Shown one piece after another: positions 1 through 12,738 of a stretch of 64,000 nucleotides of DNA. This stretch comes from Sambucus nigra. Its lineage: Eukaryota; Streptophyta; Magnoliopsida; Dipsacales; Adoxaceae. The notes beneath the pieces are model-generated. The model had not been told where the DNA came from, searched no databases, and was given only the letters and a program-made list of their open reading frames with translations. The DNA lies in NCBI GenBank assembly GCA_949130495.1, contig OX422209.1:700839257-700903256 (forward strand), written 5' to 3'. Position 1 is the stretch's first letter, and each line of letters starts with the position of its first letter. Position numbers and translations under genes: made by a program.

Positions 1-1839
1 ACCTTGAGATGTGAATAAAGTCAATGACTATAAATAAATAAAAAATCATTCTAGCCTCCTCAAAATAAAGAAAAATTATCTCAATAAGTACCATGAGATA
101 TGGTGAAAATATTTAATTTCTCAAAGGTAGTAAACAAAAATGCTCAAAACAATTTGATTCAAATATTTGAGTATCAAAAATATAAATGGCATGAAGAGTA
201 TTTATGGGGAGGTATTTGCAAATGGTTAAAATATTATGTTGGGCTAGAGATGAAATTTGAAAAAGTTTCTTTGGTTTCTGGCGCTACATCAAGTAGCCCC
301 CTACCATTTTTTTCCATTGCGTTTAGAATGGGACCCATTTAAAACCTTTTAAGCTCAATGTATAGTTGATAAGGTATATCCTACCATTTTGAAATTTTGC
401 ATACTTACACTACCCGTTACATACATTGTTTTATCAAATTTTCATTTATACGGTAGCCATCAGAGATGCTCTCACAATAGTTTTCATTGTATATGACTAC
501 TAGCGTGAGAAAAGTCAAACTTATGGTGTGATAGTTTTTTCTAAATACAATTCTAATTTAATTTGAAAACTCTATTTTCTTTTAATGAAATATCTGAATA
601 GATGTTTTAAAAGCTTATATTAACTCTAAACTCTAAATAAATTTAGATTTAGACTTGCAAAAACAAAACATCTTAGCTTGGTGAGGAAAGTTTTTTATTC
701 GAAGTTCATATCTTCCAGAATAAACCTTATCCATTGTTTGATTCAGTTACAAACCAAGTAAAGTGCAATGTCTTAAGCCATCACAAGATAAATCTTTAAG
801 ATTGGGCTTAACCTAGATCAATTTTAAAAGTGGGTGAACAACTCCATCAGACAATCTTGAGAGCATTTGGGCATTTTGACACAAAAGTATGTCCACATAT
901 TGTTTTCTTGCACCAAATTTGGGTGTTGTTCCACATGGGGGAAAAGGAATTAAAACTTATCACAATACTTAAATTGCAGAGGGAAATCAGAAAAAATGAA
1001 AGAAAAAAACTCCTGACGTACCCTTGGGGGGTAAAAGTTGTGATATTTTGGACAATTTTTTCCACAATGCAAAATGCCATTACAATTTTTTCAATGGCAT
1101 TTGGCATATTGTTCTATAGACGGTCTAACAAAACACAATTGTGATCAAATCACAAAAATTCCTAAAAGAAATCAAAAGAAATTTAGCAAGGCCAGAGACA
1201 AAATATCACACCATTGTCCTAGTTCAAGGAAAATATACTCAAACGTTAAAAAAAGTAATAAGGCCTCACCTTGACAATGAGTCTTCTAACACAAATTGTT
1301 TATTTCTGACCAATGCGATGAATTCGCATGATTGCTTTCTCCTCTACTACAGGATTCCACCATCGATCCTAGAAACATTTCAGGTAATAATATATGAATA
1401 TCAAAGATAGAAAGAAGAAAGGATGTGAAAAGATGAAGATACAGTCATTAGAAGGTACCATAAGAAAGATATGAGAAGAAAAATAAACAAAACATAGGAT
1501 ATCAAACATCAACTTGCTGAGATGTACATCTAGAATTAGTGAAAACATACTAAAATAAAATCACCATCATAATGGATAAGTACAAATTTATTCTAGCCTC
1601 CTCAAAATAAAAAAACATCTAACAAAGAATATCATAGTATATATGAGATTCATAAATGAAATCATGACGGTAACTAATGTTTAATGATATCATAACAGTA
1701 ACTAATGTCAAATGATCGTTTATAATAAGGTTGCGGTGCGTCAAACGCATAATATATGCGATGGTAATGTCAAACCAGTAGGTCTGAACCATGAAGATAC
1801 TCAGCGTACCATATCTTCTGCTGAATTTGCTGCAATGCA
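1..1839. other. Intergenic DNA, no gene seen
   Basis: AT-rich sequence with no recognisable coding, RNA or transposon signature. Short open frames (for example 830-1144 +) have no domain-like composition. A 20-base word, attctagcctcctcaaaata, occurs near 49 and again near 1591 with loosely similar flanks, which may mark an old duplication. A short tandem pair built on 'gtaactaatgt' lies at about 1668-1715. Confidence 0.5.
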
Positions 1840-2630
1840 AGATTAAGGTATTTGAAGATGGATGGTTTCTTCCCCAATGAGTGTGAGTATATTAAAATCA
1901 TGTTCGACCCTGGCTGCTTTGGAAGAGGGAAGGCAAATCCACATTGGGAGTTCTCTCTCAACTATGTATGCTAAGTGTAGGATCCTTGAAGATCGTAACC
2001 TAGTCTTTATGAGGATACCTGCTAAGGACATCGTGTCATGGAATTCCATAATTTTTGGAATTTTTTAGGTGATGCGACTAGAAGGCACAAAACCCGGTCA
2101 TGTTACCTTTGCTAACATCCTTTTTGCTTGTAGGGCCTAAAGCATTCTAATAAATTTTGTAGAGAGAGTGGGTTTATTTCAAAAATGATGTTCAATTAAT
2201 TTTGTATAGTCCTTAAAGAAAATCACAATGAAGTGAAATGTCATCCTAAGCCGTGCAAGGAGGCTTAATGAAGTGAAATAATTTATTGAATAAAAAATTA
2301 TTGATCATGGTCTGTGTTTGTGGCGTATATTAACAAGTGGTTGTCGAATTTATTGTAATTATAATTTGGAAGAATATGCTCGAGAAAATTAATGGGGCTA
2401 AAGTTCACAAGAATCCTCAGCTTATGTTTGTTGTCATGTATCTATAGAGCATTGGGACGGTGGGAAGATGTTGAGCGGGTAATAAGGATGACGAATCTTT
2501 GAGGGGTGAGTAAGGAACCTGAGTATAGCTGGATTGAGCAAAGAATCATGTTCACGTGTTCATTATTGGAGATCAGATGGATCCACGAAGTAAAGAAATT
2601 CGTGAAGAGGTGTTGCAATGAAGAAAATTA
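1840..2630 (+). pseudogene. PPR protein pseudogene (PLS class, E domain)
   Basis: Remnant of a plant pentatricopeptide repeat gene, a family of organelle RNA-binding proteins. At 1862-2068 the frame reads an L/S-type repeat including SCSTLAALEEGRQIH and then MYAKCRILED...AKDIVSWNSIIF. Immediately after its stop, another stretch (2069-2140) reads MRLEGTKPGHVTFANILFAC, the usual next PPR motif. About 2310-2620 encodes an E-domain-like tail: W-R-I-L-T-S-G-C-R-I-Y, then ALGRWEDVERV in another frame, then KEPEYSWIE. The frame changes between motifs several times and stops occur inside the repeats, so the gene is dead. Only the last two or three repeats and the E region survive; the normal N-terminal array is absent. 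No DYW domain was found. Family assignment is firm from motif order; the original target RNA cannot be inferred. Confidence 0.8.
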
Positions 2631-3357
2631 CAGTGATGTATTCAAAATTAGCTGGTATAACTCGGTAATTTTTTGTTATCTGATTTTACTCAGTTTTCTA
2701 TAATTCGAAATCAGCTGCTATACATATACAAATTTACCAATTTGCGCAATTGTGTACATTAGATGAATTACAGTTTACAGAGCTGAGATATTGGGTAATC
2801 TGTGTACATTACTACAGTTAATGGGGTGGGGTTGTATTTGATGAATGGCGATGCTGATTACTGTTGAAATGATGAAGGCTAGACGAGCTTGCATTTTGGT
2901 TTTGAGTTCATCTTCCTTAAAAATAATCAAATTCTGAAAATTTCATTCCGTATATGTATTATTATCTTTTAGATATTTCATAATAGGCATAAATCCCTTA
3001 TGATAAGTGGTATAATGGTTTGTTATTCCTAAATTCTCAGTTGGTTGATTAATACAAAACCCCATGGTTTGAAGTACTCATTGGAGGGGGTGTAGGCAGT
3101 GCAAATCATCTCATGTTGTTTATGAATATTCACGTGAGACATTATTTTTATATGCATAGAGTTTTTGTCTAATACTATGAAGCTTCAACCAAACAACTTT
3201 CCTTTATACCTCAAAGCCTACTTGATGAAGTTCCGGTGAAGTCTGTTTTCGGGGTTAAAGATTCTGTATTTTGAAAAACACAAATGAGCTGAACCACGGA
3301 TCCAGAAATCCATACACAAATATCAACCTCGATTACGAATTTGGGCTTATCTACAAA
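2631..3357. other. Intergenic spacer
   Basis: AT-rich DNA between the PPR and F-box relics. No gene, RNA gene or repeat was recognised. Confidence 0.45.
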
Positions 3358-3956
3358 CTAGACTGATGAATATAATTGCAATAACCTTATTGAGGGTAAG
3401 GGTTGTAATGTTAGTATGTTCTCTTGAAAATAATGAAATTTTAAGGAGACCAAATTGGGGGTAGAAATTGATGTCTCAAAAGGAAGGTGACCAATTAGAG
3501 TAAGATTCTTAAGTTGATGACATGATAACTTCAACAACTCTACTTCATCAAAATTACAAGATTCTATAATCAAGTCCTCAAGAACATGACTGTGAGAAAA
3601 TTGTGACTCGTTCATACAGTGATTGTAGAATTTTACTCGGAGATATATCGAGGGTTACAGCAAGAGATTCATACATTTTGGATATCATATTTGTTGCGGA
3701 GAAGAAGAAAGTAATCAATAAAATCATCAAAATCAGGATCATTATAAAAAAATAGGTTGTCGTTGAAATTTAAAGTGGTGATTAAACGCCAAATGTGTAG
3801 CAGGTTTTTATAGAGGAGTCACAATTGAACAACATGTTTTGATGGCAGGAAAGAGAAAATGTAGTGAATTAAGGAATCATGAAGATCACCTAGCCTGTCA
3901 TCTTCATTGTTGCTGCTATTATCATCTCCAATTTGCTTTATCCTTTTACTAGCCAT
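3358..3956 (-). pseudogene. F-box/LRR (FBD-type) pseudogene
   Basis: On the minus strand an ATG at 3956 opens a typical plant F-box N-terminus: MASKRIKQIGDD..., then DRLGDLHDSLIHYIF and SFLPSKHVVQ. An in-frame TGA interrupts it where the family has 'TSLLSKRW'. The frame continues with L-L-H-I-W-R and FNDNLFFYNDPDFDDF, the linker usual in FBD-type F-box proteins. Further stops and a frame change follow. The final open stretch (3615-3358) carries leucine-rich repeats: VLEDLIIESCNFDEVELLKL and ISTPNLVSLKFHYF. F-box proteins recruit substrates to SCF ubiquitin ligases through SKP1. This copy lacks the C-terminal LRRs and FBD domain and has several disabling mutations, so it is a truncated pseudogene. 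The substrate is unknown. Confidence 0.78.
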
Positions 3957-6731
3957 CTAACTAAAAAATCATTACAATTTTTATAAACCCAAGATCACTA
4001 ACATTATCATTGAGAAAACAAGACGAAAAATGTATAATTATTGGTAATCGATCTAGGTAACAAGCTTAAATATATGTTCAAGCCAATCTTGAAAGAGCTT
4101 TTATCCGAATGAAATCGAGTAGATTGCTTTGTTTAATAGGCCTAAAATACATAATATTTCTAGATCCGTGATTACATGAGAGACATCAACATGTTAGAGG
4201 CAATGCCAATGCTATTTATCGTGAAGAAAGTGTGAGCGAGTATCAATTTGGGACGATTTAAAATTCTATTCTCAGTATTGACAATATTATTCTCAATATT
4301 CATTTCTTTCTATTTAGGAAGATTTGAGAAGTAGCTGAAATCAATTAACTAATGCACTATTGGAGCTTATTTTTCAAGAATCATTCAACAATAAATAATA
4401 AAGACCTTTTCTTCTTTGATGGAGAGTTGTTCGAGTTCGAAGAAATTGGGGAAACAACTTCTGAAATACATTCTAATGATCATCAAGCTTACCTAACATT
4501 CGACGAATATGAAATTGCTGATGATTGTGATGTGAAATTACATTTGAAATGTGCACTATAGATGCCAATCGTGTTGTAGATGAAATGATTTATCCCGGAT
4601 ACCAAAATTTTAAATAGATTATGTTAGTAAGGTATAAAATAGATTATGTTCGTAAGGCATCAAGAATAAACACAAACATGTTAAAATACCCATAAAAGCA
4701 GAGAATGGGTATGAGACGAAACAATTGTACCTAAAGATGTTTCTTTATGCTAATGAAAAGTTTTAGGTGTGACCCTAGATGAATACAATAGCCGCCACTA
4801 CTCTCAATTCATAGTCCTAATATATCCATTCTTTCGATCTGGCAAAGGAAGAAAATAATATTGTATAATAAGATGGCAAGTGAAAAAATCATAATAGTAG
4901 AGAGATGACATAAACAAATACATTTAAAGAATAATACATTTAATTGGTTTATTGAACACCTGGTATGCACCCATTGGAATATACTCATACCAAGTGTATT
5001 AGACCATAAATTGAAATGCACACGCACTTGGATAATACTAAATCTCCAATATTAAAATTAAATAGACGACATAACTAGATATTACCTTTCATGATCTTCA
5101 ATAGCAACTTATTATGGGAAATTTCTAGTAATCATCATTCCTAGATAAATGTAATTCAATCCCATCAGTAAAGACCATGACATCCAATTTGATACCACAT
5201 CCTAAATGGAAAAGGCAATATATATACATACAGATGTAGAAGAATTGACATTTAACCCCTATGGTTTTAGACATTTGAATCGACATCTAAAAACGTGCCA
5301 TCTTTAAATTCTAATATTGAGGTAAAGTATAATACTTATACCATTGCAAGAGCGTTCGTATGCCTACTAAAGAGAAAGTAAACGATTCAAAATAAGGAAA
5401 GAGTGAAAAAAGGCTTTATAACTTAAAAGAAATTAGGGGCACTATGAAACCAACTTGATCACTAGTTCATTTCCTTTATGACTAGATTGACATTTCTTCA
5501 TATTTACTCAGGCATGATTGATCACTCATTCATATCTGCAATTACTTCAATAAAAAGCATGTGATTATTAAGAATCAAAAGACTGCAATTTTATTTATCT
5601 ATTTGGTTGTAAATTGGCAACGAAAAAGTGGTAAGAGCAGAGTTTCTTAGGTGATCAATACTTTATGTAGTATCATGATAAGTTGAGACCAAATAGTCAT
5701 ATCAAAACATTATGTACATAAATCATACATAAACCCCAAACAAGGTAAGGCATAAGAAAATAACATTAATAAAAAAGGTTAATAAATAAGCAAGGACTAT
5801 AGTTAGGATACATGATATCATGTTCCCAAGTTTGAATGTCAATTGAAATGAGTGTCCTCATAATTCTAGACAACGGAATATAATTTATAGTTGCGTAATT
5901 AACTAGTAGGTTTCTACACAGATTAGTGTGAATTTGTGTAATTTAAAGTTGCTCGTGTATCTTTTTAATGTGCATTACAATCATAATGAAGAAATGTTAA
6001 TAACAATTATCGTGAGAAAGTAAGAATCTATACGTTCTTCTATGTGCTTCATCTAATAATCTAGTGTGAATTTGTAGATAACAATATACAATGATGCCAC
6101 AAGGACATAAATGATGTTTGAGAAGAATTTTCTTTTGCTTTTATAAGGTAAACTAGTTTATACAGATAAACAAATCGACGGATCTACAGTGATAGACCAA
6201 GCATTGTAAGAGTATGTGTGGAATTAAACTTGCTGGACCACATACCTGATCATTTGTGGATAGGTTGTGGGGAAGACAGTTTGTGGAAGAAGATTGAATA
6301 TGAAAAAGTTCCTAACTACTGTACATCATGTTTCAAATCGTCCATGATCAAACAACATGCATCCTCATAAATAAGGATCTCAGTGTTAGTAAAGAGGTGT
6401 GGAAAGAGAGACCCATACACAAGAAATAATCACATGATCAACCCTAGGATAAAGGGAGACTATCAAAGTATGACCAAAAATTTAATGAAGGAAAGATAAG
6501 ATCTGAAGAAGATAGCTTCGAAGAATCAAGACTTCCATTGCTTTGCTGAAGCCTAAAACTAAGTCAAGAAAAAATGAGAATTTTCCCTTTAGAATTTTCT
6601 CTTTAAAATTGCATAGACTAAAGCATGATTTAAAAAATGGAACAAAGACAACATCAGGGACATTTTTCATCAGGTGAAGACTCTAACGAGAACATATAAT
6701 AGTTGCCAATATCTTCACCTGTTGATTCTCA
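3957..6731. other. Intergenic DNA, no supported gene
   Basis: AT-rich stretch without recognised transposon ends or domains. A 69-codon open frame at 4352-4561 (+), acidic and ending D-V-K-L-H-L-K-C-A-L, is the only one with protein-like composition; it matches no family I can name and has no supporting context. Confidence 0.4.
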
Positions 6732-6868
6732 ACCTTATAGGTATCATGTTGAAAATTTCGATAATGTAATCCATTTTGAGAATTTTATGTTCACCTTATA
6801 GGTATCATGTTGATTCTCAGCCTCACAGATAACAGTGATACCTATGATAATAGATAACAGTGATACCC
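6732..6868. repeat. Short local duplications
   Basis: The words 'accttataggtatcatgttga' (two slightly different copies about 60 bp apart) and 'gataacagtgatacc' (two copies about 24 bp apart) form a compact block of direct repeats. They look like slippage or unequal-exchange products, with no sign of a coding or mobile origin. Confidence 0.5.
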
Positions 6869-7910
6869 ATACTTTAATTCAATGTATTCATTCTTCTTTC
6901 ATCCTACAGCCCCATGACCATCCTAATCTGTCTCAAAACATAAAAATTGTTCCTTTCCATCGCAACTATGAACATGCTTACAATTGTCATCATTATTTTC
7001 CAACAAGAAAATCATAATAGAAGGTCTAAAAGATCATTCACTTGTTAGAATCATATTTATAGTAGAGATCATATTAACACATGTAAGATAATTCGTTATT
7101 TAACATTGAGATCTTTTATTTTCTATTACTTGCAAAATATTTTCTTTAAAAATGAACAGTTATGCTTCTGATTTCTTGTTTGAATTTGCAATCATAGCCA
7201 CTATTTACTGCAACAATTGGACCAATTATTTTATCTGGAATTAGTAAAAGAATAAATGGTTTCATTTTCTAGACTCATTGTATGTCTTCCACTAGTTTTC
7301 TTCTTCCCATCCGTATGATTATCAACAATTGGCACATCAAAGTTACTACCATCTTCATCAGATTTTCTACTACCGTTTAACATTTCATGTATCCGCACAT
7401 AATTACTATGGTATCCTTCAAATTGATAAAGGAAAGAATCTTAAAAGGACAATTAATTCTTAGAGACTTGAACATCTACAATATCCTTCAATTATAGATG
7501 ATCTTCGATTTATAGGTTTGATCTTAATCTCTTCTATCCAACAATTGAATATTAGGCGTTAAAGAAAAATCGTTCAAAGAGATTCCCAAGAAAAATATCA
7601 CACCAATTCTACACCCCTCCCTAAGAATATCAATTTCTAACAATAAACAATCAAGTTGTAATTTCACTTCATAGTCAACTCAAATTGACACTAAACTCTC
7701 CAAACAAAGAGATCTCAGTGTTTAGAATCAATAATTTCTCTCTATGTTTCAGCAGTCTAGAGAGAACACCAGCTCATAAATCCCATGCGATAAAATGTTT
7801 CATCATTTTTTTTCGAGTGAAATATATATATTACATCACATCCATAAAAAATAAACCTATAATATAGGAAAAAATAAATATATTTGCAGAACTGGCATCA
7901 TATCAGCTTT

Positions 7911-7912
<2 letters not shown>

Positions 7913-7961
<49 letters not shown>
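7913..7961. repeat. (AT)n microsatellite
   Basis: About 24 uninterrupted AT dinucleotides, flanked by non-repetitive AT-rich DNA. A shorter related run (atatatatgtatatata) occurs near 8281-8297. Confidence 0.95.
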
Positions 7962-7964
<3 letters not shown>

Positions 7965-9017
7965 GGCCATTTGTAAGGGTTTGGTTGAATATCACATTAA
8001 CTTGTACAAATGAAAAACCTTGCCAACAACTAAATAACAATGTTTTGGGAGATCAAATTGACAAAATGTTTCTCAATTTCATTCTCTTCGACTAAGAAAA
8101 CTATAAGAGTTTCTTATGGAAGTGTAATTCTATAATCATTGGTCTTGAACAAGTCTCATTATAAAGTTACGCAATCTCTTATGAAAATAAAACTAAAAAG
8201 TCCACCACTACACATAGCATGATTTTGTGGGATTCTAATTTATATTAGCATCATAGCCTTCTTAACTAAGAACGGTTCTTATATATATGTATATATAAGT
8301 TTCTATAGAGAGAGAGGGAATTCTTACTATAAAATCCACTCAAATATGGATTTTAACTATTAACAAGTTCATGGACCACCTCTAGCATGATTGCTCTCTT
8401 TAAATGTTAGTAAATGAGATTCCATATAAACCAGTTTTTCTTCTCTGCCAACTAGAGATTATTAGACTCCCAATACTATGAATATTAAGTGTACAAAATA
8501 AAGGCAGGGAAAATAGGAGATTCTTAAAAGATATTTAATCCTGAGGCATGTAACTGACCTAAACCATGATTATTATGTCATGTAGGTCTTAATTAGACAT
8601 TAATTTAGGCTAAAATCCCTAATTTTAGTATTTTTGTGCAGACAACAAAGTCTTTTTTTAAAATTAGTCCCTATCAATAATGGGGATTTATGTCTACATT
8701 TTCTTAACATAGGGACTAATTTAACTTATAAAAAGATTACCTAAGTTGAGAACTTCTTCCTAAACCCCTTACTTAAACCAATTTGTAGAGACTTGAGGTA
8801 TTTTACCACATGACCATATTTCTATAAACTAATTCAAAATTTACTTAAGTAGACTGCAATAACTAATTCAATATCAAATATTTTAAGCCTTTGGACCCTA
8901 AGACTAAGACCTTTAGAAAAATCTAGCCATTTGAATTTAAAATTTCTCCACTGAGACGAATCAGAAGGATGCCCCTAAAAATCCCATGAACTGGTTTCTT
9001 AACTATGCCATGTCATA
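7962..9017. other. Intergenic DNA with one perfect hairpin
   Basis: No gene seen. A perfect 14-bp inverted repeat, aaattagtccctat at 8661-8674 and its complement at 8709-8722, with a 34-nt loop, is the only structured element. It could be a degenerate foldback element, but no target duplication was identified. Confidence 0.45.
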
Positions 9018-9142
9018 TCACGTGCTATCCATGGTACGACCTGGGAGCAGCCTCTCCATATATGGGGGTAAGTCTAGCCGACATCCACCTCTCCTAGACC
9101 CTGCAGTTAAGCGAGAGCCTTGTACACTGAGTACGATCTTTT
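9018..9142 (+). mobile_element. Au-like SINE, 3' part
   Basis: The segment contains a tRNA-type B box (ggtacgacc, 9033-9041), then the conserved blocks 'gcagcctctcc', 'gggggtaag', 'ctcctagaccctgc', 'gcgagagccttgt' and 'actgagtacgatctttta'. These blocks in this order are the signature of the plant Au SINE, a Pol III-transcribed non-autonomous retroelement. The 5' tRNA-like head with the A box is not recognisable, so the copy is 5'-degraded. It ends 34 bp before the 5' LTR of Athila-like element 1. Assignment to Au rests on memory of the family consensus. Confidence 0.7.
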
Positions 9143-10320
9143 AGTATGTAATTTGGAATTGAAGTAAAAGCCCAGTTGATTTGGCAAAAATTCATTCGAA
9201 TTTATTCCCTAATTTAGTATCTTTTAGTGCCTCGAATAATGTAATTCATCTTAATTTATCTAATTTATATGCCACTGATCTTTCTACATAGTATCTCGAG
9301 ATTTGTTCCTTTTTCATGATATTTACAAGTATTTATTGCTATGTAAAGAAAGGAAAAAGTCAAAGAAGAAGGTTGAATCAAGGAAGAAAAGTTAAAAGGG
9401 AAAAATCATAATTGCCATCAGGAATCTGGACGAGAACCCAGAATGAAAGCTAAAGACCTCGAGTCTACAAGTTCATAGGAAAAAACGACATCCAAATCCG
9501 AGTTTCGATGAAGAAGTCATGATCAGTTTAAGATGAGAGAAGTCAAGAAAAAAGTTCTGGATGAAAAACTAGGGCGATCTGGACCTATTAAAAATAAAAG
9601 GTCCGGACCGATTAAGAGCAAGATCTGTGAATAAAAAATAAGGGCGATCCGGACCTATTAAAATTAAAGGATCCCGACCACCTCTGCGAAGCTGCCTGAC
9701 TCAAATAAGGGGGTGATTCGGACCTCCCAGTCCCGCCGATTCGGACCGTTTTGGATTTTATCAGAATTTCATTTTTTAAATAATTATGTTGGATCAATCT
9801 TATAAATTTTGGAGGCTATTTATTCAAGGTTGTTACACAATTTTAGGGGTTCGAAAAATTAGGTTTTCCAGCACTAGTAGAAGGGTTTTGTAGCCAAAAA
9901 CCCTAGTATTGAAAAAGAGTGAATATTGAAGTTTTATTTCGGGGATTTCTTCAATACAAGTAATATTCTTCCTTTAATCCTTCAGTGTTTACGTAGATTA
10001 GTTATTTTTTTTGATTTAGCACGTTCTTCTTCCCCATTCTCCACATAGTATGATGTTTTGTTTTTCAAAAGATATGTTTTTACTTAGTTTAGTTATGTCC
10101 GGCTAAGTTTTTAAGGATGGGAGGTGCATGAACCCAACCCTATGTAATTCATCGTAATGGGAAATAAATTTTTGAATTAAAATCTCAAAGGAATAGTGTT
10201 GCGTAACTATCGCAACCATCGTAGGACTTTTGATCTCGTTTTTCCTAGGTAACCGGGATGCTTAAGAGTGCGACGCGCATGTTACACTACACCAAAATGG
10301 CCAAATTGACACCCTTCAAC

Positions 10321-10531
10321 TGGACAGTCTTTTTACGGTCATTGACCGTGATAAAAAAACACACATTTTTTGTCACGATCATTGACTGTGACAAGGCCGT
10401 GACAACGTCTTGTCACGGTTAATGACCATGACAAGTACAATTGTCATGGACTTATCACAGTCATTGACTGTGACAATATTATAAACTTGTCACGGTCAAG
10501 GACCATGACATGTCCGTGACAATTCTGTCAG
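10321..10531. promoter_or_regulatory. Left subterminal repeat array of CACTA 1
   Basis: Dense array of units such as TGTCACGGTC, TTGTCACGG and GACCGTGACA in both orientations. Many are paired as self-complementary units with an AATGAC or ATTGAC core, so each unit is nearly palindromic. In En/Spm elements subterminal repeats are binding sites for the TNPA protein, which holds the ends together; that role is inferred here from position and repetition. Confidence 0.75.
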
Positions 10532-10578
10532 TAAAAAAAAACCTCTTCTTTTTTCCCACCGTTTCTAATTCCCTCCAT

Positions 10579-10579
10579 T

Positions 10580-10615
<36 letters not shown>

Positions 10616-11006
10616 CCTCTCTCTCTCTCTCTCCCTCTCTCTCTCTCTCGCTACAACTTTGGTACGTTTTCTTTCTCTATTTCTCCTCCATTTATATATG
10701 TTCATGTATATGTGCGTGTGTGTATATATGTGTGTATAAATGTACGTGTGTGTGTGTGGTGTATATATGTGTGGGGGGGGGGGGGGAGGAGGTAGGGATG
10801 GGGGGAGGGGAGGGGGTGTATGTGCGTGTGTGTGTATATATATATGTTTGTGTGTGTTTATGTGTGTATATATGCATGTGTGTGTGTGTGTATGTGCATA
10901 TGTGTGTGTGTGTGTGTGCATGTGTGGTGGGCAGCGACAGTGGGGGGGAGGGGGTGGGCTGGGGGGCAGGGGGTGTGGGGCTGTGTGTGTATATGTGTGT
11001 GTGTTT
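10579..11006. repeat. Microsatellite block: (CT)n, then (GT)n with G runs
   Basis: CT-rich run at about 10579-10650, then interrupted GT/TATATG repeats with runs of G (10772-10788 and 10800-10818) to about 11006. Long open frames across this block (for example 10510-11025 +, 10565-10921 -) are products of the repeat and encode only low-complexity residues. The second CACTA copy has the same CT-then-TATA/GT order just inside its subterminal array. Confidence 0.92.
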
Positions 11007-11397
11007 TTTAATTAAATATTTATAGGTTTATCAGATATTGCCCCTCATATTGTAGTGCCCCTTGTAAAAGAATTGATTGATTTAATATTGATTGGTTGTT
11101 AATTTTTTTGGTAAATTTATAAATAGTGCCTCTTTCGTATGCAAGTATGATTGCCCCTCATTGTAAATTTGTAAATTAATAATTGTATACTTTAATTGTT
11201 AGTTTAATTGATGAAAATAATTAATTGAGTAGGTGAATTAGAAGGAGTACGGGATACACATTTGTTGTTGCCATTGCAGTTGGATAATAGTGGATCGATG
11301 TTGGGTTGGTTAATTTTAAAAGTGGCATGACCACTGGATTATTGTCCATATGGGGGTGGGATTTTTCAACTTTTTTTGAAAATTACTTTGTATAATG

Positions 11398-11401
<4 letters not shown>

Positions 11402-11459
<58 letters not shown>
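11402..11459. repeat. (AT)n microsatellite inside CACTA 1
   Basis: About 29 AT dinucleotides in the non-coding part of the CACTA element, between the microsatellite block and the transposase remnant. Confidence 0.95.
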
Positions 11460-11462
<3 letters not shown>

Positions 11463-11894
11463 ATGATAATTAAATGAAACATACTTGAAATTACATACAA
11501 TGCGCATAGATACTAGCCATCTAGTTCTTATGCGTACTCATTCAATTGGCCTTAGACCCGTTTGAGAGTCATTACCCCTGAAATGAGATCTCTCGAATTG
11601 TCCCATTTGGACAGTTTGGGACTACATAATTTATGTATAATAATATTCGTAGTGGCTTAAAGTTGTTACATTTGGAGGAAGTTTTGCAGTCGTATCCTAA
11701 TGTTCTCTGGGTACATACTAGATTGACAAGTCTGACTGTTATTTCAATTTAGGTTGTGGTTGTCACAAGATGTAATTATAATGAAAGTGGCCATTATATA
11801 ACGTTACATTATGCTCAAACTTTACAACTAATCTAATTAATTTATCTATATTCTCATCTCTTAAACAGGGGTGATGCGACATCAAAGCTTGCTC

Positions 11895-12445
11895 GTCTAG
11901 CCACTGGACCCTTGTTCATGGGACAAGAGTACAAAAAGTATCGATTGAACGGTTACGTATTCGGTGCAAAAGTGTACGAGGAAAGTACAATTGTACACAA
12001 CTCGGAAATTTCATACAAGGCTCTTACTTTCTTTTGAGCAAGCACAAAAGATAAAAACCTCGTTGAAACTGAAATGACTTACTATGGTGTAATTTGAAAT
12101 ATATTTGAATTGGATTATATAAGTTACAAAGAGGTTGTATTTTACTGTGACTGGGTAAGAGTTGAGGATAAAAATGCTTGTAAAGTTGATCCTGTCACCA
12201 ATTTGATCATAATTGACTTGTCCAAGTTGAAGAGCAATGACCACGTGAGCGATGAGCCATTTGTTTGTGCATTTCAAATGGTTAACCAAGTGTTTTACTC
12301 GGAGCCTATCAACAACGATCCGTGGTCAATTGTCCTACATGTGCCAAAGCATCTAAATAGTAGTGTGGATGACTTGGCTGCTTCTACCAAATATCAATCT
12401 ATTTTTTATGATAACCCCAATTTGAAACAATTTTTCAATTTGTAA
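11895..12445 (+). pseudogene. CACTA TNPD/TNP2 transposase, C-terminal DUF4216 remnant
   Basis: The frame reads LARLATGPLFMGQEYKKY, then RLNGYVFGAKVYEESTIVHN, then (after a TGA) TYYGVI, a second TGA, FELDYISYKEVVFYCDWV, and later SDEPFVCAFQMVNQVFYSEP with a terminal stop at 12443-12445. NGY-F-K..., TYYGVI-IFELDY, F-CDW and EPF-A-Q-V-FY are the conserved blocks of the domain that follows the catalytic region in CACTA TNPD/TNP2 proteins. The catalytic Transposase_21 region and N-terminus are absent upstream, where only non-coding DNA and microsatellites occur. Two in-frame stops lie in the preserved part. The retained tail cannot supply transposition. Confidence 0.8.
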
Positions 12446-12738
12446 TAAATATTCCAATTTGTAATTTATCAATCCAATTTTAATGCTTTTAATTGATTTT
12501 TAGTTTTTCATTTTCAGTCTTGTGTAGTGTACGTGTGTGGGCAGTAGGGTTGGAGGTGGGTATGTTTCGAATTTTTAGTTATTGTACATATTATGAGCTA
12601 GATGCTATTGTTTTGGAATTCAGAATTGAGGTGTTAAACCGTAACAATTCATTTGGATTTTTAGTAATTGTATATATTTGCATGTCTTCTTCTAATTCAT
12701 TTTGATTTGTACTAATAACAACATTTTTTTTACAGAAA

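Noticed and set aside
830..1144. 104-codon open frame on the plus strand
   Set aside because: No domain, context or codon pattern; an overlapping minus-strand frame exists, as expected by chance.
4352..4561. 69-codon acidic frame ending KLHLKCAL, slightly like a DC1-domain tail
   Set aside because: A single short similarity; no other DC1 cysteines or histidines nearby.
10510..11025. 171-codon open frame (and minus-strand frames) across the CT/GT microsatellite
   Set aside because: Composition is pure dinucleotide-repeat translation (Ser-Leu, Cys-Val, His-Thr); no conserved residues.
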